Source: Mesorhizobium shangrilense
GTDB taxonomy: Bacteria > Pseudomonadota > Alphaproteobacteria > Rhizobiales > Rhizobiaceae
Assembly: GCF_028826155.1 (NCBI RefSeq)
Contig: NZ_JAQGPN010000001.1
Coordinates: forward strand, 806,001-870,000
Direction of reading: 5' to 3'
Length of the DNA: 64,000 nt
In this document: positions 19,429 through 28,250 of the stretch, one piece after another
How positions within the stretch are numbered: the stretch's first letter is position 1
How the letters are laid out: the number at the start of each line of letters is the position of its first letter
The notes under the pieces: model-generated
Seen by the model: only the letters and a program-made list of their open reading frames with translations
Databases searched by the model: none
Told to the model about the DNA's origin: nothing
Position numbers and translations under genes: made by a program

Positions 19429-20934
19429 TCAGGCCTGCTCTTCGCCACCATTGCGGGCGAGCCATTCGCCTATGATCGCTTCGTCATCGCCGACAATGTC
19501 GTGGCCGGCGTCGAGCGTGCGCGTCTCCAGCTCGGCCCCGCAGGCCCTGAACCAGTCGGCCAGCGCGGGTGCACGACGGCCGAAGGGATCGTTGGCCCCG
19601 CTCAGCAGCAGCACCCGGGCCTGCGCCAGATCAGGCATGGGCGGGTCTTCCAGCACCGGCGAGGCGCGCAACAGGATGGCCCGGCGGATCGCCTGCGGGT
19701 AGAGTCCCATCACGGCGGCGGCAAAATTTGCGCCGTTCGAGTAGCCAAGGAAGGTCAGGCGTTCAGCAGCAAGCCCATAGGCTGCGACGGCCTCCTCGAC
19801 GAACGCCTCAAATGCCTCCGCCTCGGCGCGGATGTCGGCCTCGTCGAAAGTGGTCGCCGTCAGCCGCCGGAACCAGCGCGGGGACCCTTCCTCGTGACTG
19901 CGACCCCTCGCGCCCAGCAGCGTCGCCCTCGGCGCGATCCGATGGGCAAGCGGCATCAGGTCGGCCTCGGCGCCGCCGCTTCCGTGGAGAAGCACGATGA
20001 CACTGCCATCCGGATCGTCCGGGGTGTGGAAGCGGTGGACGAATGGCAGGTCCCGCGGGGCGAGGCGAGGTTCTCCCGGCATCGCAAACTGCGGCAGCAT
20101 CACACTGATCGCCTCTGCACGCTGCTTGTCGTGGGGTGGCACCATCAGCGCTTCTCCTAGCCGGTCCGGCATTTCATCGATCGTGAAGCCCGGCCCGTCG
20201 GTCGCCAGCTCGATCAGCGTCCCGCCAGGCTCGCGCACATAGAGCGAGGTGAAATACTTGCGGTCATGCACGTTGGTCGGCGACGAGTTGAGCCGCGACA
20301 GCGCAACCTCCTCGGCGCGGACGGCCGGTACGTCGGGAACACGGAACGCCACATGGTCGGCGGTTCCTGTGCCGGGAATGCCCGGCACGTATCCCGTCAC
20401 GTCGCGAATATCGACCGCATCGGTGTCGGAGATCATCCTCGTCGTGTTCTCCGCGCGAGGCCCCGGCCGGTAGCCGAACCGCGCAACGAAGGAGGCGGTC
20501 TCCTCCGGCGTCTCGGTCAGGATCGTGACCGCGCGCAGTCTGCGCGGCGCCATCGCCTCGTCGCCCCAAGGCGCCATCGAGGGGAGATCCGAGCCGACCA
20601 GCTTGACGATGATCCCGTCCGGGTCCTTCAACCGCAGGACTGGCTCATCCAACTCGCGCGACGGACCTTGGTACGGCACCCCGGCCCGCAGCGCACGCGT
20701 CATCCATTCGCCAATGCTCGCCACAGGCACCGCGAAGGCAATTTCTGACACCTGGCCGTTGCCGACCCGCCCCGGCGCTCCGTCTTCCCAGACGAGGAAC
20801 GTGACCAGCGAACCGGGCGACCCGAGGCGATCGCCGTAGAACAGGTGAAGCTGCGTGGCGTCTTCGTAGCCGCCGGTGCGTTTTACGAGACGAAGGCCGA
20901 GGAAGCCGATATAAAAATCGACGTTGGCCTGCAC
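19429..20934 (-). CDS. VOC-VOC dioxygenase-like protein fused to an alpha/beta hydrolase (MhqO-MhqD-like fusion)
   Basis: The protein has 501 residues if the GTG at 20934 is used. Two glyoxalase/VOC modules (about 1-125 and 135-260; VDFYIGFLGLRLVKRTGG, DHVAFRVPD, REPGGTLIELATDGPG) resemble the ring-cleaving dioxygenase MhqO. The C-terminal ~200 residues are an esterase of the MhqD type, with the HGSGG oxyanion loop, Ser nucleophile in GYSNGA, Asp in SGANDPF and His in AGHDI. In Bacillus these are separate genes of the quinone-responsive Mhq system. The frame continues upstream to a TGA, encoding SGIHHVTLIT, which carries the expected first metal His; an ATC codon at 20979 with AGGAG nine bases before it may be the real start. 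Confidence 0.82.
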   Translation of the reverse strand: MQANVDFYIGFLGLRLVKRTGGYEDATQLHLFYGDRLGSPGSLVTFLVWEDGAPGRVGNGQVSEIAFAVPVASIGEWMTRALRAGVPYQGPSRELDEPVLRLKDPDGIIVKLVGSDLPSMAPWGDEAMAPRRLRAVTILTETPEETASFVARFGYRPGPRAENTTRMISDTDAVDIRDVTGYVPGIPGTGTADHVAFRVPDVPAVRAEEVALSRLNSSPTNVHDRKYFTSLYVREPGGTLIELATDGPGFTIDEMPDRLGEALMVPPHDKQRAEAISVMLPQFAMPGEPRLAPRDLPFVHRFHTPDDPDGSVIVLLHGSGGAEADLMPLAHRIAPRATLLGARGRSHEEGSPRWFRRLTATTFDEADIRAEAEAFEAFVEEAVAAYGLAAERLTFLGYSNGANFAAAVMGLYPQAIRRAILLRASPVLEDPPMPDLAQARVLLLSGANDPFGRRAPALADWFRACGAELETRTLDAGHDIVGDDEAIIGEWLARNGGEEQA

Positions 20935-21048
20935 GCTGCGCGTGATCAGCGTGACGTGATGGATGCCACTTTGCGAGATGTCCGTTCACTCCTGCGGTTT
21001 CGGGTGGTATCGGCCACGGAGTCCAACCCGGGCCGACCCAAAAGGCTG

Positions 21049-21696
21049 TCACGCCGCCTGTTCGACGGCCAGCAGCTTTTCCATCTCGGCACGGCCGAAG
21101 CCGGCGCCGAAGATCGGCGTGCCCGTGCCAAAGTGGCGACTGGCCGCGAGCGGTCCAGCGTCGACGGCATCGTAGCCCAGACGGTCGACAAACGCAGCGA
21201 CGATCTTGCGGGCTGCGGCATCATCTCCGGCTAGGGCCAGAGCGCGGCGGTCGGGATCACCTGCCGGCCGCGCTTCCTCCTCGATCTCATGGTAGCCCAT
21301 GTGATTGAAGCTGCGCATCAGCCGTGCCCCCGGCAGATAATCCTGGACGACCTCGCTGCTGGATCGCTCGCCCTCGAATTCGGCAATGGTCCCATCGGTC
21401 GGCGCCCAGTAGTTCATGACGTCGATGACGACCTTCCCGGCCAGAAGGTCAGGCCGCAGGCTCCGATACTTCGACAATGGCAGCGCCAGCACCACGATAT
21501 CGCTGGCGGCAATCGCATCCTCGGCCGTCGTCGCCTTCGCTCCGGGGGCCGTGAACTCCAGCAGGAGCTCGATCTCGGCAGGCGGCCGCGCCGTTGCGAC
21601 GCGGACCTCGTAGCCGGCTTCGAGCGCCAGCCGCGCCAGCGCGGTGCCGACGCGGCCTGCGCCGAGAATGCCGATGGCATGCGCGTCATGCGGCAT
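21049..21696 (-). CDS. F420-dependent NADP reductase-like dinucleotide-binding protein
   Basis: The protein has 215 residues from ATG 21696. The longer upstream frame is a shadow of the LLM gene, which it overlaps by 11 bp. The N-terminal Rossmann motif is AIGILGAGRVGTALARLAL, followed by VVLALPLSKYRSL and GKVVIDVMNYWAPTDG, as in the NADP oxidoreductase/F420 reductase family. No cofactor-specific residue is decisive, and F420 use is not proven. Translation coupled to an LLM flavin enzyme suggests the two act together, for instance in supplying or using reduced flavin. Confidence 0.8.
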   Translation of the reverse strand: MPHDAHAIGILGAGRVGTALARLALEAGYEVRVATARPPAEIELLLEFTAPGAKATTAEDAIAASDIVVLALPLSKYRSLRPDLLAGKVVIDVMNYWAPTDGTIAEFEGERSSSEVVQDYLPGARLMRSFNHMGYHEIEEEARPAGDPDRRALALAGDDAAARKIVAAFVDRLGYDAVDAGPLAASRHFGTGTPIFGAGFGRAEMEKLLAVEQAA

Positions 21697-22753
21697 CGGC
21701 TGTCTCCTTCGCAGCGCTGGTGTTGCCGAGTTCGGCATCGACCAGCGGCTTGACCTTGGTGCCGAGCAACTCGATGGAGCGCAGGAACTCCCTGTGCGGC
21801 ATCTGGCCGACATCGGTCTGGAAGAACTGCCGCACGTGCCCGAGGCTCTTGTGCAGGTCGACGATGCGCTCCGCAATCTCTTCGGGACCACCGGCAAACA
21901 GGGCTCCGCTTCCGCTGGCCTCCTTGTCGTAGTGGAAGCGTGGTGGCGGCGCGAAGCCGCGGATCTTGCCAAGCTGCTCCATGACGCGGTGCCAATGGGT
22001 CCAGAAAAATTCCTTGGCCTGAGCCGCATCCTCGCCGACGAATCCGGGGCTGGCGACGGAAACCTTGATCCTGCCTTGCGGGATCTCCGCCTGCGCAGCC
22101 GCCCGCCGATAGAGATCGGCCAGAGGCGCAAAGCGCTTCGCCTGCCCGCCGATGATCGCGTAGGAGACGGGCAGGCCAAGCAGGCCGGCCCGCACCGACG
22201 AATGCGGATTGCCGCCGGTGGCGAGCCAGATCGGCAAGGAGCCTCGCTCGGGGCGCGGCACCACCAGTGCGTCGTTCAAGGCGGGGCGGAACTTGCCGTT
22301 CCAGGTGACGGATTCGCTTTCGTTGATCTGGAGGAGCAGCTCGAGCTTTTCCGCGTAGAGTTCGTCGTAGTCGTTCAGGCTGTGCCCGAACAACGGGAAG
22401 GATTCCGTCGACGATCCCCGGCCGGCGGTGATTTCGGCGCGGCCGTTGGAAAGCGCGTCGAGCGTGGCGAACTGCTGGTAGATCCGCACCGGATCGTCGG
22501 TGCTGAGCACGGTGACGGCGCTGCCAAGCTTGATGTTCCTGGTCGTGGACGAAGCGGCGCCCAGGATGACGGTCGCAGCGGACGCCGGCATTTCGCGCGT
22601 GTGGTGCTCGCCAATGCCGAAATAGTCCAGTCCCACCTGATCGGCGAGCTGGATGGCCTCGAGCAGATTGCGGGTGGCCTCGGCCGTCGAGCCGAGCTTG
22701 CCGGTGGCGGCATCCATCTGCACGTCGCCGAAGCTATAAACGCCAAGTTCCAT
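21686..22753 (-). CDS. LLM-class flavin-dependent oxidoreductase (bacterial luciferase-like)
   Basis: The protein has 355 residues. TIM-barrel hallmarks include LDYFGIGEHHTREMPASA, IKLGSAVTVLSTDDPVRIYQQFATLDALSNGRAEITAGRGS and the C-terminal GGPEEIAERIVDLH. These enzymes use reduced FMN (or F420) to oxidise aldehydes, sulfonates or other small organics. It is divergent from the HxlR-type regulator gene, 113 bp away, which is therefore a good candidate to control it and its two downstream partners. Substrate unknown. Confidence 0.88.
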   Translation of the reverse strand: MELGVYSFGDVQMDAATGKLGSTAEATRNLLEAIQLADQVGLDYFGIGEHHTREMPASAATVILGAASSTTRNIKLGSAVTVLSTDDPVRIYQQFATLDALSNGRAEITAGRGSSTESFPLFGHSLNDYDELYAEKLELLLQINESESVTWNGKFRPALNDALVVPRPERGSLPIWLATGGNPHSSVRAGLLGLPVSYAIIGGQAKRFAPLADLYRRAAAQAEIPQGRIKVSVASPGFVGEDAAQAKEFFWTHWHRVMEQLGKIRGFAPPPRFHYDKEASGSGALFAGGPEEIAERIVDLHKSLGHVRQFFQTDVGQMPHREFLRSIELLGTKVKPLVDAELGNTSAAKETADAA

Positions 22754-22866
22754 GATCTTTGCTCCTTCACCGGTGACGCGGCTTGAGGACAGGCGTCACA
22801 GACGGTATATATTCGTAACCTGGCCTAATATTGTGACTGGCTACAGCGGCACAAGGAGGCACATCG

Positions 22867-23241
22867 ATGTTACCGGAGAACGGCAGCCTGCTGGACGTGT
22901 GCAGGCCCGTACGCCAGATCCTCGCGCGGGTCGGCGACAAGTGGAGCGTCCTGATCGTGATGGCGCTGCGCGACGGACCCCGGCGTTTCAACGAGATCAA
23001 GCGCGCCGTGGGCACGATCTCGCAGCGGATGCTGACGCTGACGCTGAGGAGCATGGAGCGCGACGGTCTCGTCCTTCGCACGGTCACCCCGTCAAAGCCG
23101 CCGCGCGTCGACTATGAGCTGACCGAGCTGGGCCATTCGCTCCGCGGTCCGGTTGAGGAGCTGGGCAAATGGGCGATCGAGAACGAAAACCGGATCGCTG
23201 TTGCGCAGGTCTGGTTCGATGGCCGCGACCAGGCTGCTTGA
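22867..23241 (+). CDS. HxlR-family transcriptional regulator with one N-terminal cysteine
   Basis: The protein has 124 residues from ATG 22867 with AAGGAGG eight bases upstream. The DUF24/HxlR winged helix is clear: [55 protein letters not shown]. The conserved Cys near residue 12 ([12 protein letters not shown]) matches the redox-sensing position of YodB and HypR in Bacillus, which respond to quinones and aldehydes. Its divergent orientation to the LLM, reductase and MhqO/MhqD-like cluster suggests an electrophile-stress switch. The last ~15 residues after the winged helix are variable. Confidence 0.9.
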   Translation: MLPENGSLLDVCRPVRQILARVGDKWSVLIVMALRDGPRRFNEIKRAVGTISQRMLTLTLRSMERDGLVLRTVTPSKPPRVDYELTELGHSLRGPVEELGKWAIENENRIAVAQVWFDGRDQAA

Positions 23242-23325
23242 TCTCCGCCTGCGATAGGTGACGTCAGGTCGGGAGGCCGGGGCCGGCCAGGCTTGCCAGG
23301 CGTTGAGGCTTTCGCGGAGTGCTGC

Positions 23326-23422
23326 CCAGAAACAACGAAAGCCGCGGAGGACCGCGGCTTTCGTAGAAGCTTAAATGGAGCGGGTGGAGCGATTCGAACG
23401 CTCGACCCCAACCTTGGCAAGG
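23326..23422. repeat. Left direct repeat (att site) of a 22-kb genomic island
   Basis: These 97 bp match 45498-45594 at 95 positions; the mismatches are at 23368/45540 and 23387/45559. The repeat comprises a tRNA-Gly terminator hairpin (AAAGCCGCGG-AGGA-CCGCGGCTTT at 23338-23361) and the 3' part of a tRNA-Gly gene up to the anticodon stem. Same orientation as the right copy, as expected of attL/attR left by site-specific integration at a tRNA gene. Confidence 0.93.
23376..23422 (-). pseudogene. tRNA-Gly 3' remnant
   Basis: These 47 nt equal the 3' part of tRNA-Gly(GCC): encoded CCA end, acceptor 3' strand, whole T-arm, variable loop and anticodon stem-loop up to the 5' anticodon stem. Sequence diverges completely from the tRNA after base 23422. 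In this copy the outermost T-stem pair is G-C, whereas the intact gene at 45548-45622 has G-U, so this may be the original chromosomal 3' end. It is not functional by itself. Confidence 0.92.
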
Positions 23423-23793
23423 CAAAAATTGCGCTGTTGGGGCAATTCGCTCCAGTAGCTGCGAATGCGCTTGAATCCGTCGGAGAACGAGGCGTCGAGG
23501 TCCTCCAGTTTCGAACTGGGCTCGAACAGAGTGGACACGCGCGAACCGCCAAGTACTCCGGAGATTGTGACCGCGCAGTGACCCGCCAAGGATTGCGTGC
23601 ATTCGCGTACTCGATCCCGGCCATCTGCGCCCCATTCACATGTATACCGACACATCGCTGCTATCAGGAAAATACCAATCCCCGGCTGCACAACGTCGGT
23701 ATGAAAGTGGGAAGTGGTGGTGTAGGTCACCACGCGGAAAGAACCGTGTTCCCATGTCCGTGGGCGCAACGATAGCAGACACTGGGGGAGCGA
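23423..23793. other. Left end of island, no convincing gene
   Basis: These 371 bp between the tRNA remnant and the first island gene hold only short frames without recognisable domains or good ribosome sites. Frames reading out of the tRNA remnant are artefacts. This is where an integrase gene or its debris would be expected, but none was recognised in any frame. Confidence 0.6.
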
Positions 23794-24135
23794 ATGCCGA
23801 AATACCTTTTCTTCGGGTTCACGAACCCCGTGCCGGGCCGCGAAGACGAATACAACGACTGGTATACGGAAACCCACCTTCCCGATCTTTTGAAGGTGCC
23901 GGGAATTGTCTCGGCCCAGCGTTTCAAGCTCGCCGACCATCAACGCTCGCCGGGACCACACCCCTACAAGTATCTCGCGGTCTACGAATGCGAAACGGAC
24001 GATGTGCGCTCGATCGTATCAGAGCTGAAGGCGCGCTCGGGCACCTCCGAGATGCCTATCAGCAGTGCGATGGATACCGAACGGCTGATGTACTTCTTTG
24101 AGCCGATTACCGATGTGAAGAGTACTGAAGCTTGA
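23794..24135 (+). CDS. Small EthD/ABM-like ferredoxin-fold protein
   Basis: The protein has 113 residues from ATG 23794, with GGGGGAG just upstream. The sequence PKYLFFGFTNPVPGREDEYNDWYTETHLPDLLKVPGIVSAQRF is the typical start of a dimeric alpha+beta barrel protein (EthD/DUF4286-like), where the conserved WY..HLPDLL segment lines the pocket. Such proteins often assist or follow oxygenases in catabolic clusters. It is the first gene of the island and lies about 220 bp upstream of the ene-reductase. Catalytic role unknown. Confidence 0.75.
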   Translation: MPKYLFFGFTNPVPGREDEYNDWYTETHLPDLLKVPGIVSAQRFKLADHQRSPGPHPYKYLAVYECETDDVRSIVSELKARSGTSEMPISSAMDTERLMYFFEPITDVKSTEA

Positions 24136-24353
24136 CGCGGTAGCGGTATCGATTTCATCGGCCATTGCGAGTGCAATACTGGTTCGCGCGCAAAGCGCCA
24201 GCCTCGAAACTCCACGCCGTTCCACTATCATCTGAGGGCTGAGCGCGCAGTTGACGAACGACACATACGTCGTGGTGTGCCCGGCCGTTCGATTTGGCCG
24301 ACCAATCGGTGTCGACGACTTCCCGAACGAAGATCGCGGCCGATGGAGACTCG

Positions 24354-26321
24354 ATGACGACCCACGTTCTGAAGCCGATTGATATCGGTGGGGTAACCAT
24401 CCGCAATCGCGTGGTGCGCACAGCCCACGGCACGAGACTGGCATACCACTCTTTCGAGGATCTGTTTGAGTTCCATGCGCCGCGCGCACGCGGAGGCGTC
24501 GGTCTCACCATCCTGGAACTGATGAGCGTCCACCCCACTTCACCCAACTCGCTCAAGGCTTGGAGCGATTCCCAACTGGAAGACTATGGGTGGATGATCG
24601 ACAAGCTGAGGCCCCTGGGCATGAAGCTCTTTCAGCAGCTCTGGCATGGGGGACAGCACACGCGAACGGACGACGGCTCCCCATCCTGGTCGGCTTCCGA
24701 CATGCCCAGCCCCTTCACCAACGCCGTGCCGGTCGTCATGACCAAGCCGATGATCGATGAGATTGTCGCTAGCTTCGCCCTTGCCGCGCGCAAGTGCGAA
24801 CAGCGGGGTGTCGACGGCGTTGAGGTGCATGGCTGCCACGGCTACCTCATTCAGCAGTTCCTCTCGCCCAACACCAACCGACGCTCGGATGACTACGGCG
24901 GAAGCTTTGAGAACCGGGCGCGCTTCCTTCTGGAAATCCTGAAGGCCGTGCGCGCTGAGGTTTCGTCTGGCTTTCCTGTCGGCGTCAGACTTGGGCCCGA
25001 CGAGGCGACAGGTGGGGTGAGCGTGGACGAGAGCCGTGCCTTGGTCGAGTTGCTCCAGAACCATGGCCTCGTGGATTTCGTGAACGTCTCGATCGGCAGC
25101 TATCAGAACTTCGACCGGATCCTGGCGGGGATGCATGAACCGGCAGGTTACGAACTGCCTCGCACCGTTCCCGTGACGAAGGCCGCCTCCGTCCCCACGA
25201 TCGTGACCGGGCGCATCAGGACGCTGGAAGAAGCCGACCAGATCATCCGACAAGGCGATGCCGACCTTGTCGGCATGACGCGGGCCCACATTGCCGATCC
25301 GCATATCGTGCAGAAGACGATCGATGGTCGCGCCGAGCAGGTGCGTCCGTGCATTGGCTGCAACCAGGGTTGCCTGGCGGGCCTTTTCGGGCCCGAGATC
25401 AGGGTGGGCTGCACGGTCAATCCCACGGCGGGACGCGAAAGGACGATCTCTGAGGAGCGCGTCATGGGTGCCGAGCATCGGAAGAGAGTATTGGTGGTCG
25501 GTGGAGGTCCCGCAGGCATGGAAGCCGCTCGCCTGGCCGCGATGAGGGGGCATGAGGTGATCCTGGCGGAGGCGCGACCCCGCCTCGGCGGCGCGGTCAA
25601 TCTGGCCGCGGCGACAAGGTCGCGCACCGGCATCCGTGACATTACCGCGTGGCAGGAAACCGAATTGTATCGGCTCGGGGTCGAGGTGCGCCTGTCGACA
25701 TATCTCGAAGCCGATGAGGTTCTCGCGGAGAAGGCCGACAGCGTGATCGTGGCTACTGGCTCCACTCCGCGCATGGACGGCATCCAGGCGATGAACCCGG
25801 GTGAGAAGATCAAGGGCGTTAACCAGCCGCATGTGCTGTCATCGCTCGACCTGTTGGAGGGCAACCGACAGGTCGATGGCAAGAGTGTTCTGGTCGCGGA
25901 CGATACAGGCCATTACGAGGGCATCGCGGTCAGCGAGTACCTGCTCGACCGCGGCTGCCGGGTGACGTTTGTATCCCGGCATGTCTCGTTCGCGCCGCTG
26001 CTCGAAACGTCGGCGGTGAACGAACCGATGCTGCGCCGCCTGTCTTCGGCTGGGATCGATATCCACCTGCGCGGCCGCGTCATCTCGATTGGCGAATACA
26101 CGGCAATGATAGGGCCAACTTACCTGCCAGCGACGTCGAACCGGACGCGGCAGATCGAGGCCGATTTCGTCGTGCTGATCAGCCCGAACCGCGGGAACTC
26201 GGAAATCTTCCACGCACTGGCTGGTCGCCATCCCGACGTGCGCATCGTCGGCGACGCGCTTTCACCTCGGTTCCTGCCAACCGCCGTGCGGGAAGGGTGG
26301 ATGGCCGGAAACGCGGTCTGA
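24354..26321 (+). CDS. FadH/2-enoate reductase-type old yellow enzyme with [4Fe-4S] and FAD domains
   Basis: The protein has 655 residues from ATG 24354 with GGAG eight bases before it; an ATG at 24294 would add 20 unconserved residues. The N-terminal FMN TIM barrel shows VEVHGCHGYLIQQFLSP and NRRSDDYGGSFENRARF. The cluster motif C333-X2-C336-X3-C340 with C353 matches 2,4-dienoyl-CoA reductase. A C-terminal FAD/NAD half begins RVLVVGGGPAGMEAARLAAMRGH. The enzyme should reduce an activated C=C bond, by hydride transfer from NAD(P)H. In an island with a Baeyer-Villiger enzyme the substrate may be an unsaturated cyclic ketone. The His of the usual HGAHGYL block is kept. Confidence 0.92.
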   Translation: MTTHVLKPIDIGGVTIRNRVVRTAHGTRLAYHSFEDLFEFHAPRARGGVGLTILELMSVHPTSPNSLKAWSDSQLEDYGWMIDKLRPLGMKLFQQLWHGGQHTRTDDGSPSWSASDMPSPFTNAVPVVMTKPMIDEIVASFALAARKCEQRGVDGVEVHGCHGYLIQQFLSPNTNRRSDDYGGSFENRARFLLEILKAVRAEVSSGFPVGVRLGPDEATGGVSVDESRALVELLQNHGLVDFVNVSIGSYQNFDRILAGMHEPAGYELPRTVPVTKAASVPTIVTGRIRTLEEADQIIRQGDADLVGMTRAHIADPHIVQKTIDGRAEQVRPCIGCNQGCLAGLFGPEIRVGCTVNPTAGRERTISEERVMGAEHRKRVLVVGGGPAGMEAARLAAMRGHEVILAEARPRLGGAVNLAAATRSRTGIRDITAWQETELYRLGVEVRLSTYLEADEVLAEKADSVIVATGSTPRMDGIQAMNPGEKIKGVNQPHVLSSLDLLEGNRQVDGKSVLVADDTGHYEGIAVSEYLLDRGCRVTFVSRHVSFAPLLETSAVNEPMLRRLSSAGIDIHLRGRVISIGEYTAMIGPTYLPATSNRTRQIEADFVVLISPNRGNSEIFHALAGRHPDVRIVGDALSPRFLPTAVREGWMAGNAV

Positions 26322-26350
26322 GCATCCAGCCATCTCAGCGATAGCCCCGC

Positions 26351-27991
26351 CTATTTCTTGATGAGTTCGTCGAAACCGCTGGCGATCGCCGCCTCGGAGC
26401 GCCGACGATACTCGTCAGCACTATCCCGGTACTGCATCACGCGGCGCTTGGTGCGCCCGTCGACATTCGTATTGACGCCGGTGAACCAGCTGTCCACGCC
26501 AGCCGAAAGGTGGCGGCTCTGAACATCGCGCGCATGGTCCATGAATTCCTGTTCTACCGCCAGCCTCGGCTCGGCATAGGTCAGTCCATGCTCGTCCATA
26601 TATTTGACGAGCCTCGCTATCCATTCGGCGTGGTATTCGCTGGTGCGCGGAATGTTGCCCTGGGAACTGAGCGGTCCAGCCGGCATGAAGAAATTCGGGA
26701 AACCGGTCACCATCAGGCCGAGATAGGTGATCGGGCCCTCGCTCCACTTGTCCGCCAGTTTCAGGCCGTCCACACCCTCTATGTCGATCGCTTCGAAGGC
26801 ACCCGTGACGGCATCGAAACCGGTCGCATAGATGAGCATGTCAAGTTCGTGGAACGCATTTGTCGTCTCTACGCCTGTGGGCGTGATGCGCTTGAAGGGT
26901 GTTTGCTTCAGGTCGACCAGCGTCACGTTCGGCTGGTTGTAGACCTCGTAATAATTGGTCTCGTGGGGGACGCGGCGCGTTCCGAAGCCATGATCCTTGG
27001 GTATCAACTTCTCGGCCGTCTCGGGATCGTTCACGCGCTCTCGAATCTTCCTGCGAATGAAGTCGGAGATCAACGCGTTGGCGCCCTCGTCAATGACGAG
27101 ATCCATGTAATTGCCCTGCCATATGCCCATTCCCCGCGCGTTGTAGCGCTCCTCGAAGAAGCGCTCCCGCTCTTCGGGCGAAGCATCGAAGACACTCCGC
27201 AGCACGGGGGTGTGGAGGAACCAGGCCCGCGACGAGTTCACCCGCCTCTTTAGGTCCGCGTAGCTCGCCTTGATCTCGTCCTGCTCCTCAGGCGTGATCG
27301 GGCCGTTCTTGAGCGGTGCACAATAGTTCGCCGTCCTTTGAAAGACCGTCAGGTGACGTGCGGTCTTTGCCACCTCCTGGATGGTCTGCACCCCCGAGGC
27401 GCCGGTGCCGATAACGCCCACGCGCTTGCCTTCAAAGCTGACGGGAGTCTTCGGCCAGCGAGCCGTGTGATATGCTTCCCCGGCGAATGTCTCGACGCCT
27501 TCGATCCTCGGGAGCTGAGGGAGCGTCAACGGCCCTACGCCAGCGACGAGCCAGCGCGCCCTATGTCTCCTGCCGTCGTCAAGCGTGACCTCCCAGACGC
27601 TTTCCCTCTCCAGGAAACACGCCGCCGTCACACGGCTAGAGAACTGCATATCCTTGCGCAGATCGAAACGGTCGATGACGTAGTTGAAATATTTCTCGGT
27701 TTCCGCCTGTCCCGAAAAATGTTCCTTCCAGTCCCATTCCGCGAATAGCTCGGGAGAGAAGAAGAACCCGTAGGAGTAGCTTTCCGAATCGAAGCGTGCA
27801 CCGGGATAGCGGTTCCAGTGCCATGCCCCGCCCGGCCCCTCTCCAGCCTCGAAGAGGCGGCAGCGCAGGCCCAGTTCTCCAAGTCGCACCAGTGACGAAA
27901 TCCCACTGGCGCCTGCCCCGATGATGATGGCGTCGTACTCGGCCGAGGCCGCAGGTTCATTCAACTGCGAAAGCGTGTTTGGCCGGTTCAT
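26351..27991 (-). CDS. Baeyer-Villiger flavin monooxygenase
   Basis: The protein has 546 residues. It has an FAD Rossmann motif IIIGAGASGISSLVRLGE, an NADPH Rossmann motif VGVIGTGASGVQ, and between them the Baeyer-Villiger fingerprint beginning at Phe169 (FAGEAYHTARWP, i.e. FxGxxxHxxxW). The segment GGAWHWNRYPGARFDSESYSY is typical of cyclohexanone/phenylacetone monooxygenases. The enzyme uses O2 and NADPH to insert oxygen beside a ketone, giving an ester or lactone. Length matches the family (~540). It converges on the ene-reductase gene, with only 29 bp between stops. Ketone substrate unknown. Confidence 0.95.
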   Translation of the reverse strand: MNRPNTLSQLNEPAASAEYDAIIIGAGASGISSLVRLGELGLRCRLFEAGEGPGGAWHWNRYPGARFDSESYSYGFFFSPELFAEWDWKEHFSGQAETEKYFNYVIDRFDLRKDMQFSSRVTAACFLERESVWEVTLDDGRRHRARWLVAGVGPLTLPQLPRIEGVETFAGEAYHTARWPKTPVSFEGKRVGVIGTGASGVQTIQEVAKTARHLTVFQRTANYCAPLKNGPITPEEQDEIKASYADLKRRVNSSRAWFLHTPVLRSVFDASPEERERFFEERYNARGMGIWQGNYMDLVIDEGANALISDFIRRKIRERVNDPETAEKLIPKDHGFGTRRVPHETNYYEVYNQPNVTLVDLKQTPFKRITPTGVETTNAFHELDMLIYATGFDAVTGAFEAIDIEGVDGLKLADKWSEGPITYLGLMVTGFPNFFMPAGPLSSQGNIPRTSEYHAEWIARLVKYMDEHGLTYAEPRLAVEQEFMDHARDVQSRHLSAGVDSWFTGVNTNVDGRTKRRVMQYRDSADEYRRRSEAAIASGFDELIKK

Positions 27992-28176
27992 CAGCGTTCG
28001 ACATGCGCCCCTGTGGATGGTTCAAGGCATTGGATCCTCACGGAGGAGATAGCCGAAGCACCGGGTCCGGGCACGGCAATAAGAGCCGTTGGTTTCAGTA
28101 TTTCATATGCAAAGCCGCCACGCCGACGGGCGAAGGAAGGCCCCCCGAAAGCCGGCGGGCTTGGACTTTCAAACGC

Positions 28177-28207
28177 AATTCGGCGCGCAGATGCTGCGCG
28201 CCGAATT
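28177..28207. terminator. Strong hairpin downstream of the island Liv operon
   Basis: AATTCGGCGCGCAG at 28177-28190 pairs perfectly with 28194-28207 across a 3-nt loop, a 14-bp stem. It lies 43 bp after the minus-strand binding-protein stop, in the 259-bp gap before the Baeyer-Villiger gene. A short T-run follows only on the plus strand, so termination efficiency on the minus strand is uncertain. Confidence 0.6.
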
Positions 28208-28250
28208 TTAGTCAAAAACCGCACATGCGGACCGTCGCCAGGCTGGACGC

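Noticed and set aside
23293..23775. Plus-strand frame across the left repeat (160 codons) and minus-strand frames 23112-23639 and 23371-23961
   Set aside because: They translate through the tRNA-Gly remnant and terminator, producing the familiar false peptide of tRNA regions; no domain.
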